DNA from: Parapedobacter lycopersici
Lineage (GTDB): Bacteria > Bacteroidota > Bacteroidia > Sphingobacteriales > Sphingobacteriaceae
Direction: 5' to 3'
Length of the DNA: 64,000 nt
NCBI RefSeq assembly: GCF_024643285.1
Contig: NZ_JAMSLW010000001.1
Location: forward strand, 1-64,000
This document shows, in pieces, positions 25,758 to 34,463 of the stretch. The translations under genes were made by a program, and so were the position numbers. The number at the start of each line of letters is the position of its first letter. The first letter of the stretch is position 1. The notes beneath the pieces were generated by a model that searched no databases, was not told where the DNA came from, and saw only the letters and a list, made by a program, of their open reading frames with translations.

Positions 25758-26420
25758 TCAAATGCGTTTGCAATAAATGCTCTGGGCCACTTTGTCAGAA
25801 ATATTGATCTTGCGTCCGTCCACTTCCAGGGCCATCGAATTGTCGAAGTCGTATTTTTCCACCACCCGGGCTTCACTGCCGATGCCGATACCCATTTGAC
25901 TGACATATTGCAAAAACGAAGGGCTGTTGTCTTTTACCGCAATGATGGTATATGACCTACCAGCAGCGGCTTCTGCCAGTGTTTTCCGGTCTTCGTTAAC
26001 GTAGGCGCCATCGGCAGACGGTATCGCATCGCCATGCGGGTCAAATTGCGGATATCCCAGGAATTTGTCAAGCCGATTCACCAGTTTATCTGATTTGATG
26101 TGCTCCAGCTCTTCTGCGATGTCGTGTACTTCATCCCAGCTGAATCCCAGCTTATCGTATAAAAATGTCTCCCATAAGCGATGTTTGCGGATGACGGCAA
26201 CAGCCAGGTCACGTCCGGTAGGTGTGAGGGAAATCTTACCGTATTTTTCATAGTTGACCAACTGCTTCTCCTTCAGTTTTTTGAGCATGTCAGTGGCCGT
26301 GGCCGGACGTACGTTTAGTTTTCCGGCCAGTTGGTTAGTGCCCGCTTCACCGGTGTTATTTTGTTCGACGGTGATGCGCAGCAATGCTTTAAGGTAATTT
26401 TCCTCTGTAACAGACAGCAT
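25758..26420 (-). CDS. DtxR/MntR family metal-dependent transcriptional regulator
   Basis: 220 residues. The N-terminal winged helix (V-T-E-E-N-Y-L-K-A-L-L, then V-R-P-A-T-A-T-D-M-L-K-K-L) is followed by the metal-binding dimerisation domain (H-R-L-W-E-T-F-L, E-L-E-H-I, P-H-G-D-A-I-P) and a C-terminal FeoA/SH3-like domain (about 150-218). Members repress iron or manganese uptake genes when metal is bound. The three-domain form is closer to DtxR/IdeR, and the metal cannot be assigned. No uptake gene is adjacent, so its targets lie elsewhere. Confidence 0.9.
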   Translation of the reverse strand: MLSVTEENYLKALLRITVEQNNTGEAGTNQLAGKLNVRPATATDMLKKLKEKQLVNYEKYGKISLTPTGRDLAVAVIRKHRLWETFLYDKLGFSWDEVHDIAEELEHIKSDKLVNRLDKFLGYPQFDPHGDAIPSADGAYVNEDRKTLAEAAAGRSYTIIAVKDNSPSFLQYVSQMGIGIGSEARVVEKYDFDNSMALEVDGRKINISDKVAQSIYCKRI

Positions 26421-26425
26421 GACAG

Positions 26426-26433
26426 CAAAGGTA
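26426..26433 (-). promoter_or_regulatory. -7 element TACCTTTG abutting the DtxR-type start
   Basis: Exact TAnnTTTG on the minus strand with only 5 bp to the ATG at 26420. This implies a leaderless or nearly leaderless transcript if used. No -33 TTG is seen. Confidence 0.45.
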
Positions 26434-26520
26434 GGTAATTGCAGGGAATTAACGGTCTAAATGCTGTTTTTGCATGTAAAATATCTGATGGGCGGGCAGC
26501 GGTGCTATCGGGTGGAAAAT

Positions 26521-26550
26521 AAAAAGGCACCGGTTTTCGGTGCCTTTTTC
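26521..26550 (-). terminator. Terminator of sucD
   Basis: Stem GGCACCG/CGGTGCC (26526-26532 and 26537-26543) with a 4-nt loop, flanked by A-runs and T-runs on both sides, so it can act in both orientations. It lies 26 bp beyond the sucD stop. Confidence 0.85.
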
Positions 26551-26568
26551 GCCAACAGATGAGGCTGT

Positions 26569-27447
26569 TTATTTTTTTGCGGCCAGTTCTTCGGCCATTG
26601 CTTTTCCAATTTCAGCGGGGGATTCCACGACACGGATTCCGCATTCCCGCATAATTTGCATTTTAGCGGCAGCAGTATCGTCGGCACCACCCACAATAGC
26701 ACCGGCGTGACCCATACGGCGTCCCGGAGGCGCTGTCTGTCCGGCGATGAAGCCTACAACCGGTTTCGTGCCATGTTCCTTGATCCAGCGAGCAGCTTCG
26801 GCTTCCATACCACCGCCGATCTCGCCGATGACGATGATTCCTTCGGTCTCCGGATCTGCCATAAGCAGCTCTACCGCTTCTTTGGTAGTGGTTCCAATGA
26901 TCGGGTCGCCTCCGATTCCGATTGCTGTGGTGATTCCCAGTCCGGCTTTTACAGTCTGATCAACAGCTTCGTAGGTCAGCGTTCCGGATTTGGATACGAT
27001 ACCTACCGAGCCTTTTTTGAAAATGAAACCGGGCATGATACCAATCTTAGCCTCGTCGGCCGTGATAATGCCCGGGCAATTAGGTCCAATAAGCCTAGAG
27101 TTTTTATCACTGAGGTATGACTTAACCTGAATCATATCTTTGGTAGGAATACCTTCTGTGATACACACAATCACTTCAATGCCTGCAGCGGCAGCTTCCA
27201 TGACGGCATCTGCGGCAAAGGCGGGAGGGACGAAAATGATGGATACATTGGCTCCGGTCTGGTCTACGGCATCCTGCACGGTATTGAATACCGGCCGATC
27301 CAAGTGGGTTTGACCACCTTTTCCGGGAGTTACGCCGCCAACGACCTGGGTGCCGTATTCGATCATCTGTGATGCATGGTAAGTGCCTTCGTTACCTGTG
27401 AAGCCCTGTACGATTACTTTGGAATGCTTATTTACTAATACGCTCAT
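26569..27447 (-). CDS. sucD: Succinyl-CoA ligase (ADP-forming) subunit alpha
   Basis: 292 residues, full length. With SucC it interconverts succinyl-CoA and succinate with substrate-level phosphorylation in the TCA cycle. The CoA-binding Rossmann domain opens with [10 protein letters not shown]; the block I-G-P-N-C-P-G and the phosphohistidine loop R-R-M-G-H-A-G-A-I are present. sucC is not adjacent in this window. The gene has its own strong promoter and terminator and so is probably monocistronic. Confidence 0.96.
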   Translation of the reverse strand: MSVLVNKHSKVIVQGFTGNEGTYHASQMIEYGTQVVGGVTPGKGGQTHLDRPVFNTVQDAVDQTGANVSIIFVPPAFAADAVMEAAAAGIEVIVCITEGIPTKDMIQVKSYLSDKNSRLIGPNCPGIITADEAKIGIMPGFIFKKGSVGIVSKSGTLTYEAVDQTVKAGLGITTAIGIGGDPIIGTTTKEAVELLMADPETEGIIVIGEIGGGMEAEAARWIKEHGTKPVVGFIAGQTAPPGRRMGHAGAIVGGADDTAAAKMQIMRECGIRVVESPAEIGKAMAEELAAKK

Positions 27448-27466
27448 TGTTCTGGTTTTTGCCCCG

Positions 27467-27497
27467 CAAACTTAGATAAAATTGCTTTTAAATGCAA
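27467..27497 (-). promoter_or_regulatory. Promoter of sucD
   Basis: On the minus strand TTG (27497-27495), 20 bp, then TAAGTTTG (27474-27467). This is the full Bacteroidota pattern, 19 bp upstream of the ATG. Confidence 0.75.
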
Positions 27498-27623
27498 GTC
27501 TGTGGAATGGCATATAACGGCAACGCTGATTATGGCGAATCAACTGCCAAACTGCAGGTGTTGATCGGTGTGATCCAGGCATTGAAAAGAGCAAAGAAAC
27601 GCAACCGGCGATTACACATTATT

Positions 27624-28166
27624 TTAATCAGCTTTCCGGAATTGGAGTTTGGCGTAGAAATCCCATAATACAATGCCGACTGACACAGCCACATTCAACG
27701 AATGTTTGGTGCCCGATTGGGGGATTTCAATGCAGGCGTCTAGTTTTTGCATGACGGCTTCCGATACACCGTGTACCTCGTTTCCAAAGACTAATGCATA
27801 TTTTTCGGAAGGATCAGGGACAAACTGCTGAAGCGGGACGCTGCCCTCTGCCTGCTCAACCGCAATTATGCGGTATCCGGCTTCCCGCAGCTCCGAAATG
27901 GCGTAAGCGGTCTCTGAAACATATTCCCATTGTACCGACCGGGTAGCGCCGAGGGCAGTCTTTTCGATTTCCCGATGCGGGGGCGTGCCGGTAATGCCAC
28001 AAAGCAGTATCCGTTCGATAGCAAATCCGTCGGCTGTCCGGAATGCCGAACCTACGTTGTGCATGCTCCGTAAATTATCAAGTACCATGGTAATGGGTGT
28101 TTTGGCTTGCTTGCGGAACGCCTCAAGTGAGGGGCGTTGCAATTGATCCATGGAATGTTTCTGCAT
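27624..28166 (-). CDS. SpoU/TrmH family RNA 2'-O-methyltransferase
   Basis: 180 residues. The SPOUT knot motifs are present: L-D-N-L-R-S-M-H-N-V-G-S-A-F-R-T-A-D (motif 1), L-V-F-G-N-E-V-H-G-V-S (motif 2) and I-P-Q-S-G-T-K-H-S-L-N-V-A-V (motif 3). It methylates the 2'-OH of an RNA nucleotide using SAM; the RNA target is not predictable. The start at 28166 is kept because relatives begin in the same register (M-x-K-x-x-M-D-x-L). Met6 at 28151 is the alternative. Confidence 0.92.
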   Translation of the reverse strand: MQKHSMDQLQRPSLEAFRKQAKTPITMVLDNLRSMHNVGSAFRTADGFAIERILLCGITGTPPHREIEKTALGATRSVQWEYVSETAYAISELREAGYRIIAVEQAEGSVPLQQFVPDPSEKYALVFGNEVHGVSEAVMQKLDACIEIPQSGTKHSLNVAVSVGIVLWDFYAKLQFRKAD

Positions 28167-28170
28167 GCTG

Positions 28171-28178
28171 CAAACTTA
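28171..28178 (-). promoter_or_regulatory. -7 element TAAGTTTG next to the SpoU methyltransferase start
   Basis: Exact TAnnTTTG on the minus strand, 4 bp before the ATG at 28166. The surrounding GCAAACTTAG is identical to the sucD element. No -33 is seen at the right distance. Confidence 0.45.
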
Positions 28179-28327
28179 GCTAATTTCCTTTTAAAGGAAT
28201 TAATTTGCAATAGCTCATTTTCGGATGTATCCGGGTGCTGCGTACCCAACTTACCTCTGCATACCCAGTCCCGAACAGTTATTCTGGTGGAAATACAGGG
28301 AAAACTTAAACTTTTGAATGATTAGGA

Positions 28328-28359
28328 TTTTGAATATTAAAAATAAGGTGCTACATTTG
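28328..28359 (+). promoter_or_regulatory. Promoter of rpsT
   Basis: TTTTG (28328-28332), 19 bp, TACATTTG (28352-28359). This is the best promoter match in the window; it implies a leader of about 35 nt before the S20 start. Confidence 0.82.
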
Positions 28360-28399
28360 CAGTCCGAAAATAAGGCAGAAATAAAATAGCTAAAAATAA

Positions 28400-28654
28400 A
28401 TGGCAAATCATAAATCAGCACTTAAAAGAATCCGGTCTACGGCCACTAAGCGTTTGAGAAATCGTTATCAGGCAAAAACGACCCGTAATGCGATTAAAAA
28501 GTTAAGAAACACTACTTCAGCCGAAGAAGCAAAAACATTGTTACCCCGTGTCATTTCAATGCTTGACCGGTTGGCTAAAAAGAATGTGATTCATAAGAAT
28601 AAAGCTTCCAATAACAAATCGAAGCTGACGAAACTGGTGAATAGCTTGTCATAA
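28400..28654 (+). CDS. rpsT: 30S ribosomal protein S20
   Basis: 84 residues, highly basic, with the S20 signature [12 protein letters not shown] and a helical Lys/Arg-rich body ending in K-S-K-L-T-K-L-V-N. It binds 16S rRNA early in 30S assembly. It is monocistronic with a strong promoter upstream and a strong terminator downstream. The length is typical for Bacteroidota. Confidence 0.97.
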   Translation: MANHKSALKRIRSTATKRLRNRYQAKTTRNAIKKLRNTTSAEEAKTLLPRVISMLDRLAKKNVIHKNKASNNKSKLTKLVNSLS

Positions 28655-28678
28655 TCTACAGATATAGTACAACAGTAT

Positions 28679-28714
28679 GAAAGGCCGTCCCGGGATACCC
28701 CGGGACGGCCTTTT
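28679..28714 (+). terminator. Terminator of rpsT (and end of the DUF1080 gene)
   Basis: A long stem AAGGCCGTCCCGGG/CCCGGGACGGCCTT with a 4-nt loop and flanking A and T runs. It lies 24 bp after rpsT and can also serve the convergent DUF1080 gene. Its stem core GGCCGTCCCGGG is also found at 32991-33002. Confidence 0.9.
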
Positions 28715-28733
28715 GTATTGTGTCGTCGTCAGC

Positions 28734-29585
28734 TTATTCGGTTGGGTTGCCGGCCAGGGAAAGTACCTGCCGAAGGGCTTGGGGGTCGTGGAGGTAAGGT
28801 GACAGGTCGAGCAACGCTACTTTCCGGAAATCAATTGGATGGCTTTCGCTTTGCAATGCAATGTATCCCTGCTGGAGCAGCATCCCGTCGATTTTTACCG
28901 CCGGGTCGAATTGGGAAACGTTGCTGCCACCAACTTGGGGTTGATAATAAGTCAGCACGGTATCCCCTTCAACGATGTGCTGAATCATGGAATCGGCCAG
29001 TACTAAAAATTCGGCAGTTACCCATTGGTCGCCATGAAACGTGCCGGAAGTTGAATTAATGCAATGGGGAGTAAACAGTGTGCTGTCCATTACCACGTTT
29101 GTGCCGGGCGTACAGAGGTTACAGGTAGGACGGGCTTCGGTGCCATTGCCCCCAAGAAACTGTCCTTCAATGGAAATTGGAAAATCCTGATTCTGCAACA
29201 TGGATTTTGGGGCCTGTGCATGCAGCATGACGCCGCTGTTTCGCCATGCCCAATCTTCACCTCCGGGAGCCTGTTCGCCGGTAAAACGATATTCCACACG
29301 AAGAAGGTATGCCGAATAGGGTGTATTGTAGAAAATATGGCCGTATTGCTGATCGAAATCTGTATACCCATCGTACCGTACCTTCAGTAGCCCATCCTCG
29401 ACACGGAACGTATTAGCGTAATTTTCACCGACAGGGTGTTTGGCAATTTTAATCGTCCATTCATTTAGATCCTTGCCGTTGAATAAGGGTTTCCATACGA
29501 TCTCGTGTTCGTTTCCGCCGGTTGGATTTGCACAGCCGGAAACCAGGCAGACCGCGAAGGCGGTGACCAGTAAGGTGATCTTCAT
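28734..29585 (-). CDS. DUF1080 / 3-keto-disaccharide hydrolase family lipoprotein
   Basis: 283 residues from the ATG at 29585, where a lipoprotein signal begins (M-K-I-T-L-L, lipobox V-S-G-C). An upstream in-frame extension lacks a signal and is rejected. The domain is the concanavalin-like DUF1080 fold: W-K-P-L-F-N-G-K-D-L-N-E-W near the start, G-G-E-D-W-A-W-R-N-S-G-V-M, then G-Q-F-L-G-G-N-G. Some members hydrolyse 3-keto-glycosides in the periplasm; here this is family knowledge only. It is 22 bp downstream of the AraC-type regulator. Confidence 0.88.
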   Translation of the reverse strand: MKITLLVTAFAVCLVSGCANPTGGNEHEIVWKPLFNGKDLNEWTIKIAKHPVGENYANTFRVEDGLLKVRYDGYTDFDQQYGHIFYNTPYSAYLLRVEYRFTGEQAPGGEDWAWRNSGVMLHAQAPKSMLQNQDFPISIEGQFLGGNGTEARPTCNLCTPGTNVVMDSTLFTPHCINSTSGTFHGDQWVTAEFLVLADSMIQHIVEGDTVLTYYQPQVGGSNVSQFDPAVKIDGMLLQQGYIALQSESHPIDFRKVALLDLSPYLHDPQALRQVLSLAGNPTE

Positions 29586-29607
29586 GTTAATGGTTTTTGT
29601 TTTCAAA

Positions 29608-30420
29608 TTATTGATTCCACAGACTTTTATGCTTAACGTATTCGCTTGGCCGGACCCCGACAATTTTTGTAAATGTATTGCTGAATGTGGGCAAACTACT
29701 ATATCCAACCCTGGCAGCCACCTCGTTAATGCTGAGTTTCTCGTCGAGCAGTAATTTCAACCCCTTCAGCATCCGTAAGATCGTAAAATACTGAATGAAA
29801 GACATGTTCAGCTCTTTTTGGAACAACCGGGCCAGCGAGCGCTCACTAATATCAAACTGATTGGCTATATGCCTGAAGCTGACATGGTTGGCAATATGCT
29901 GGTCCATGTATTCGACAATTTTAACCAGTCGCGGATCGCTTGGATAGGGCAAACTCAATGGCAGAGCGCCTCTACCCAGTTCGGATAATAGCATTTTGAA
30001 TGCTTTCGCAATGCTGTATCGTCCATCGTCGTCCGGCCAGATGTTGCCATTCCACCGGTTCGTAAACATCATCAGTTCCATCAGCAGGCTATCGACCGGA
30101 TAGATACCCGGGCGCATGAAAAAGTCATCGTCATGTTCGTATACCGGGAAATATAAATTGCGCATGATCACCTCCGCGGAACTTGGATGGATGCTATGGC
30201 GAACGCCGGCAGGGATCCAGATGTAGTGCCGGGCAGGCAGGAAGTAGGATTGTTTGGGTGTATTAAGGTAAACCACTCCTCCTTCGGTGTACAGAAACTG
30301 CCCTTTTTTATGCACATGTTCCGGAATCAGTTTCTCACCCATCATTGCATGGTGGCAATAGATGGTGTCATCATAACGATCTACTTCGGTGAGGTAATAC
30401 CTGTTGACATATTTCTCCAT
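29608..30420 (-). CDS. AraC-family transcriptional regulator with cupin sensor domain
   Basis: 270 residues. The N-terminal cupin-like half contains H-V-H-K-K-G-Q-F-L-Y and I-P-A-G-V-R-H-S-I-H. The C-terminal AraC domain has two helix-turn-helices: F-R-H-I-A-N-Q-F-D-I-S-E-R-S-L-A-R-L-F, then I-N-E-V-A-A-R-V-G-Y-S-S and the G-x-x-P-S-E-Y end. It is probably a ligand-responsive activator. The adjacent DUF1080 lipoprotein gene, 22 bp downstream on the same strand, suggests sugar-related control (inference). Confidence 0.9.
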   Translation of the reverse strand: MEKYVNRYYLTEVDRYDDTIYCHHAMMGEKLIPEHVHKKGQFLYTEGGVVYLNTPKQSYFLPARHYIWIPAGVRHSIHPSSAEVIMRNLYFPVYEHDDDFFMRPGIYPVDSLLMELMMFTNRWNGNIWPDDDGRYSIAKAFKMLLSELGRGALPLSLPYPSDPRLVKIVEYMDQHIANHVSFRHIANQFDISERSLARLFQKELNMSFIQYFTILRMLKGLKLLLDEKLSINEVAARVGYSSLPTFSNTFTKIVGVRPSEYVKHKSLWNQ

Positions 30421-30531
30421 GAAAGATTTTGTTCCAGCGATAACTTTAAGATACGGAATAAACTGCTGGCAAAAATAAGGCTTTTGTGTCTAATACGGAT
30501 AATAATATGGCATTATATGATAACAATTCCT

Positions 30532-32928
30532 TTACCCAAACCGTCGTTTTCTACGATACTGCTGGAGTAATCCGGCAAGGAGTAGCAGCAGGGGAGGAAG
30601 GGCGACATTCAGCACTTTCCAGCGAAGCTGCGCATGCTTAACTTTGATCGGATCGAGTAGGCGGAGTTTTACCTCCTTGGCCCGCAGGGATATAATTCCT
30701 GCATCATCGGCAAGGTAATCGACGGCATTCAGCAGAAACGACCGGTTTCCATATTGCCGTTCGGCATAGCGGTCCCACCCAAGGGGATAGGGGGACCCGT
30801 CCGCTGGGTTTACCTGCCCCTTGAATACATCGCCATCGGCAATGGCAAGCATTTTTGTTGGTTTGCCCTGTGACGGGACTGCCGGAACGGAAACCAGGCC
30901 CTCCGGTATGGGGCGGTTTAAAAAGACCGATGAAAACGTGCCTTCAAGAAGGGCAGCTACCGGATAGGGGTGGTTCTTGAATTTAGCCGGATCCGGCGTT
31001 TCTCCCGCCATTTGCAGCGCCACTGTGGCAGGCACATCAAGCAACCGGGAGAATGGGGATGACTGGAGTATGATTTCCTTTCGGACACCTTGCGTAGCAA
31101 TAGTGTCCAGCGTACCGGAAAATTCACTGTGGATACCATCCAGGTTCTTTAACACCGGATGTGCCGTGAGCGGCACGAAAACCGGATAGAACAGCCAGGG
31201 GGCCAGCTCGATCTGCGGCTGCCCACCGATATTGCCTACGGTAAGCGGGATTTGCGCGCTGTTCATATCGGCAATGAGATTGTAATTAAACCGGATCCCA
31301 TAAGTAAAAAGCAGGTCGTCCAGGTTAAGTTGTCTGGCCAGCACCAATTGCTCCCCGGTTGTGCGCAGGCTGTCCAGGTCAGCGTTTACCTGATCGATGG
31401 CCCATAGGACACGTCCACCGTTCATGACAAAGTAGTCGATTTTGTATTTTTCGGCTTCGCTGAACGGCTGGCGTGGTTTAGCGACGATCAGTACATCCAG
31501 TTGGTTGAGTCCTTCGAATGTCATTTCCTTAAGATCGACCCAGCCGACCTGATATCCTTCCATCAGGCTTTGGATGGCATCATGTAGCTGCAATTCGTCT
31601 AATTCGCCATGCCCTTCGGTAAATCCGACCAGTGGCCGTCCACCGGCAGTGACTTTGCGCAGTGCCGAAACAAACGCATATTCCAGGTTCTGTACGGAGT
31701 TATTCAGTACCTCTTCATGCGATGCACCGGTACGATTTTGCAGTAAGTTTACCGCAATCTGTGTATCGCGGTAAGCTATCAGCGCACCGGGAAAGATCAA
31801 TTTCTGTGTGAGGCCATCGTCTGTCCGGACCGTTAGGTTGGTCGGGTTAATTCCCTGTTCAGCCAAGGCGTTTACCTGTGTTTCCTGTTGCTTACTGTCT
31901 CCATCCAGGGGATTCAGAAAAGCATACGTCAGCTTTCCACCCGAATAGGCCTTCAGATCGGCCAGCAGGTCGGCCGTTGCCTGTTTTAACCGGCTGAATC
32001 CCGGGGGGAGGCTGCCGTCGAGAAAAACGGTGATATGCACTTTATCGGTCAGGCTTACTGCGGTTTCCCGCGAAAGCGGTGACAGGGTAAACCGCTTTTC
32101 CTCGGTAAAATCAACCCGTCCGAAATAGTTCGCCGCCACACCGTTCATCAGCAACACGGCACCTACGGCAGCAATGCCGTATACCAGCCTTTTCGTACGG
32201 AGCGATCCGCGGTCGGACAACACCAGCAGGCAGCTAAATAATAGCAGGAAAATGAAGCTGACAAAATAGACGGCATCCCGGCTATCCAGTACACCACGGC
32301 TGAGTGCGGCATAATGCGCTTGCATGCCCACGTTACTCACGCTGCTTTCCAAGCCATGGAACAACGGTATGCCGGCCAACGCATCAAAGGCATAGAAGCA
32401 GAAAAAACAGCACCATACGGCCAACAGAAAGGCAACAATGGGATTACGGCAAAGCGCCGACATCAGTACGCCGATAGCCGTGAACGCGGATCCTAAGAGG
32501 AAAAGACCAATGTATGAGCCTATTACCGCGCCCGTATCGATATTCCCTTCAGGGAGTCCGAGTTGGTAGATCGTATAATAGTACATCCCCGTTGGGATAA
32601 GCGCGAGCAGCACGACGGTAAAGCTCCCCAGGTATTTGCCCAGCAATAAATGGAAACGGCTGACAGGTTTACTCAGCAGCAGCTCCAAAGTGCCTTCTGC
32701 ACGTTCACCAGCTATGCTACGCATGGTAATGGCCGGAATCAGAAACATAAACAGGTAGGGCGCGAGGTTAAAAAAGCCCGTTAATGTGGCATAACCATAT
32801 TCCAGGATACTTGTATCCGGGAATACCCAAAGCAACAACCCCGAGATAAGCAGGAATATACCGATGGCCAGGTAGCCGGCCAGGGAGTTAAAAAATGCAG
32901 AAACCTCTTTTGCGTAAATACTAAACAA
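30532..32928 (-). CDS. gldG: GldF-GldG fusion (gliding-type ABC transporter membrane and substrate parts)
   Basis: 798 residues with a TTG start. Residues 1-240 are an ABC-2 permease of the GldF type (six helices; S-I-A-G-E-R-A-E-G-T-L-E-L-L-L-S-K-P). Residues about 250-760 match GldG (F-T-E-E-K-R-F-T-L-S, V-H-I-T-V-F-L-D-G), with a final membrane helix and basic tail. In flavobacteria GldF and GldG are usually separate proteins that work with the ATPase GldA. The matching ATPase gene lies 0.8 kb downstream on the same strand but is separated by a barrel gene. In non-gliding species the role is unclear. Confidence 0.87.
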   Translation of the reverse strand: MFSIYAKEVSAFFNSLAGYLAIGIFLLISGLLLWVFPDTSILEYGYATLTGFFNLAPYLFMFLIPAITMRSIAGERAEGTLELLLSKPVSRFHLLLGKYLGSFTVVLLALIPTGMYYYTIYQLGLPEGNIDTGAVIGSYIGLFLLGSAFTAIGVLMSALCRNPIVAFLLAVWCCFFCFYAFDALAGIPLFHGLESSVSNVGMQAHYAALSRGVLDSRDAVYFVSFIFLLLFSCLLVLSDRGSLRTKRLVYGIAAVGAVLLMNGVAANYFGRVDFTEEKRFTLSPLSRETAVSLTDKVHITVFLDGSLPPGFSRLKQATADLLADLKAYSGGKLTYAFLNPLDGDSKQQETQVNALAEQGINPTNLTVRTDDGLTQKLIFPGALIAYRDTQIAVNLLQNRTGASHEEVLNNSVQNLEYAFVSALRKVTAGGRPLVGFTEGHGELDELQLHDAIQSLMEGYQVGWVDLKEMTFEGLNQLDVLIVAKPRQPFSEAEKYKIDYFVMNGGRVLWAIDQVNADLDSLRTTGEQLVLARQLNLDDLLFTYGIRFNYNLIADMNSAQIPLTVGNIGGQPQIELAPWLFYPVFVPLTAHPVLKNLDGIHSEFSGTLDTIATQGVRKEIILQSSPFSRLLDVPATVALQMAGETPDPAKFKNHPYPVAALLEGTFSSVFLNRPIPEGLVSVPAVPSQGKPTKMLAIADGDVFKGQVNPADGSPYPLGWDRYAERQYGNRSFLLNAVDYLADDAGIISLRAKEVKLRLLDPIKVKHAQLRWKVLNVALPPLLLLLAGLLQQYRRKRRFG

Positions 32929-32986
32929 GCGCGTATCTGTTTATGGAATGCGGCATCGAAAATAGGAAATATAGCAGGTAAAACAA

Positions 32987-33025
32987 AAAGGCCGTCCCGG
33001 GAAATTCCCGGGACGGCCTTTTTGT
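32987..33025. terminator. Strong bidirectional-looking terminator hairpin
   Basis: Stem AAAAAGGCCGTCCCGGG/CCCGGGACGGCCTTTTT with a short AAATT loop region, lying between the start of gldFG and the end of the small barrel gene. It ends the minus-strand barrel transcript 15 bp after its stop. The stem core is the same as in the rpsT terminator. Confidence 0.85.
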
Positions 33026-33040
33026 TATAGAAAGTTATGC

Positions 33041-33622
33041 TTATCGCTGTCCAGGAAGATAAATCTGGAAGCCGAGGCTTACACCCAGGCCGGACTGTGC
33101 GTTTGCATTGGCTACCGTAGCCTTGCTGTAATTATAACCTACCATAGCTTCCAAAGCTACACTTTGGGTAATGAAGTGTGCATAACCTGCACCAATACCG
33201 AAAGCGAGATCAGCACCGGATCCAATGGAGCTACCTGCGATGCCCACCTCACCCTGTCCGAAAAACCGGCCGGTTGCGCTTGAGCCCTGTCCAAAGTAAT
33301 AACGTACAAATGGAGCCACTCCATAAGTCCACACATTGTCAGCGTCGGGGCTGGTAGCTAATCCGACATTAGCACCTAAACCAACAGCCAATCCGTCTGA
33401 TACAAAATAACCAGCACGAGGATTGAGGTTGATGTTAAATGATTCGCCTTCAAAGCTATACCCTAAGCTACCTAAACTACCACCTACGATCCAATTCCCT
33501 TGTTGTATGGGAGCCATCCCGACATTGGCTGAAGTTTGGGGCCGGTTAACTTCCGGTTGCTGTGCGCTGGCTGAGAAAATCACAGCCAATAGTAATACAG
33601 AGAATAAAGATAAATGTTTCAT
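33041..33622 (-). CDS. Small outer-membrane beta-barrel protein
   Basis: 193 residues. The signal peptide ends at F-S-A-S-A-Q (about residue 21). The body has eight or so strands with a Gly-rich pattern (G-G-S-L-G-S-L-G-Y and G-L-G-A-N-V-G-L-A), like OmpA/OmpW-sized barrels (porin-family OMP_b-brl). The last strand is V-S-L-G-F-Q-I-Y-L. Function unknown. It lies between gldFG and gldA on the same strand but has its own terminator. Confidence 0.82.
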   Translation of the reverse strand: MKHLSLFSVLLLAVIFSASAQQPEVNRPQTSANVGMAPIQQGNWIVGGSLGSLGYSFEGESFNINLNPRAGYFVSDGLAVGLGANVGLATSPDADNVWTYGVAPFVRYYFGQGSSATGRFFGQGEVGIAGSSIGSGADLAFGIGAGYAHFITQSVALEAMVGYNYSKATVANANAQSGLGVSLGFQIYLPGQR

Positions 33623-33739
33623 GGTTTTTACAATTTTAAGTGTCTACTTTTTGTATGTTTTCTTAAATACGCCATATTAGAAACATAAAACGTGCCATAA
33701 TGTTTAAAAAAAGGGGAAAACAGTAACTATTAAGAAATT

Positions 33740-34453
33740 TTATTCGCCGACGGTCAGCCGGATGAACAGTTTTTCCAGGCTGGTATCGGGGTACTTCCTG
33801 TTTAAATCTGCTAATTCGAAATCAGCGACGATCTCGCCCTGGCGGATAATCACCACATCGTCACAGAGCGCTTCTACCTCCTGCATGATGTGTGTGGAGA
33901 GGAGCACGGTCTTTTCCTTTCCGAGTTGCCTGATCAATGTACGGATGTCACGTAGCTGGTTGGGATCCAGTCCGGATGTGGGCTCATCCAAAATAAGCAC
34001 ATCAGGATCATGTAGGATGGCTTGGGCCAGTCCAACGCGCTGGCGGTATCCTTTGGATAATTGGCGGATTTTCTTATTCAGCTCGGGCGCCAGTCCAGTC
34101 AGTGCGATCACTTCTTCAATCCGCCCCCGGGGTTGAGATAACCGGTGTATACCTGCCATAAAATTCAGTGCCTCCCGGATATACATATCGGGATATAGTG
34201 GGTTAGTTTCCGGAAGGTAGCCGATCTTTCTCCGGACTTCAAGGCTTTCGCGATGCACATGAAATCCGGCTACCCAGGCTTCTCCCGCCGTTGGGAGCAG
34301 GCTTCCGCAAAGAATCTTCATGGTGGTGGATTTTCCGGCACCGTTGGGGCCCAGAAAACCCAGTACCCGTCCGGCTTTTGCTTCAAAGGAAATCCCCTTT
34401 AACGCTTGCTGGTTGCCATAAGATTTGCTGAGATCAGTTACCCGGATAGCCAT
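33740..34453 (-). CDS. gldA: ABC transporter ATPase, GldA type
   Basis: 237 residues from the ATG at 34453, 10 bp after the phosphodiesterase gene. A longer frame exists but would run into that gene. Walker A G-P-N-G-A-G-K-S-T, signature L-S-K-G-Y-R-Q-R and Walker B L-I-L-D-E-P-T-S-G-L-D-P are intact. It is probably the ATPase for the GldF-GldG fusion encoded nearby (inference from family and proximity). Last gene of the DUF1599-aroK operon. Confidence 0.88.
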   Translation of the reverse strand: MAIRVTDLSKSYGNQQALKGISFEAKAGRVLGFLGPNGAGKSTTMKILCGSLLPTAGEAWVAGFHVHRESLEVRRKIGYLPETNPLYPDMYIREALNFMAGIHRLSQPRGRIEEVIALTGLAPELNKKIRQLSKGYRQRVGLAQAILHDPDVLILDEPTSGLDPNQLRDIRTLIRQLGKEKTVLLSTHIMQEVEALCDDVVIIRQGEIVADFELADLNRKYPDTSLEKLFIRLTVGE

Positions 34454-34463
34454 AGGGAGAAAA

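Noticed and set aside
29586-29708. N-terminal extension of the DUF1080 gene
   Set aside because: Would overlap the AraC-type gene and bury the lipoprotein signal peptide.
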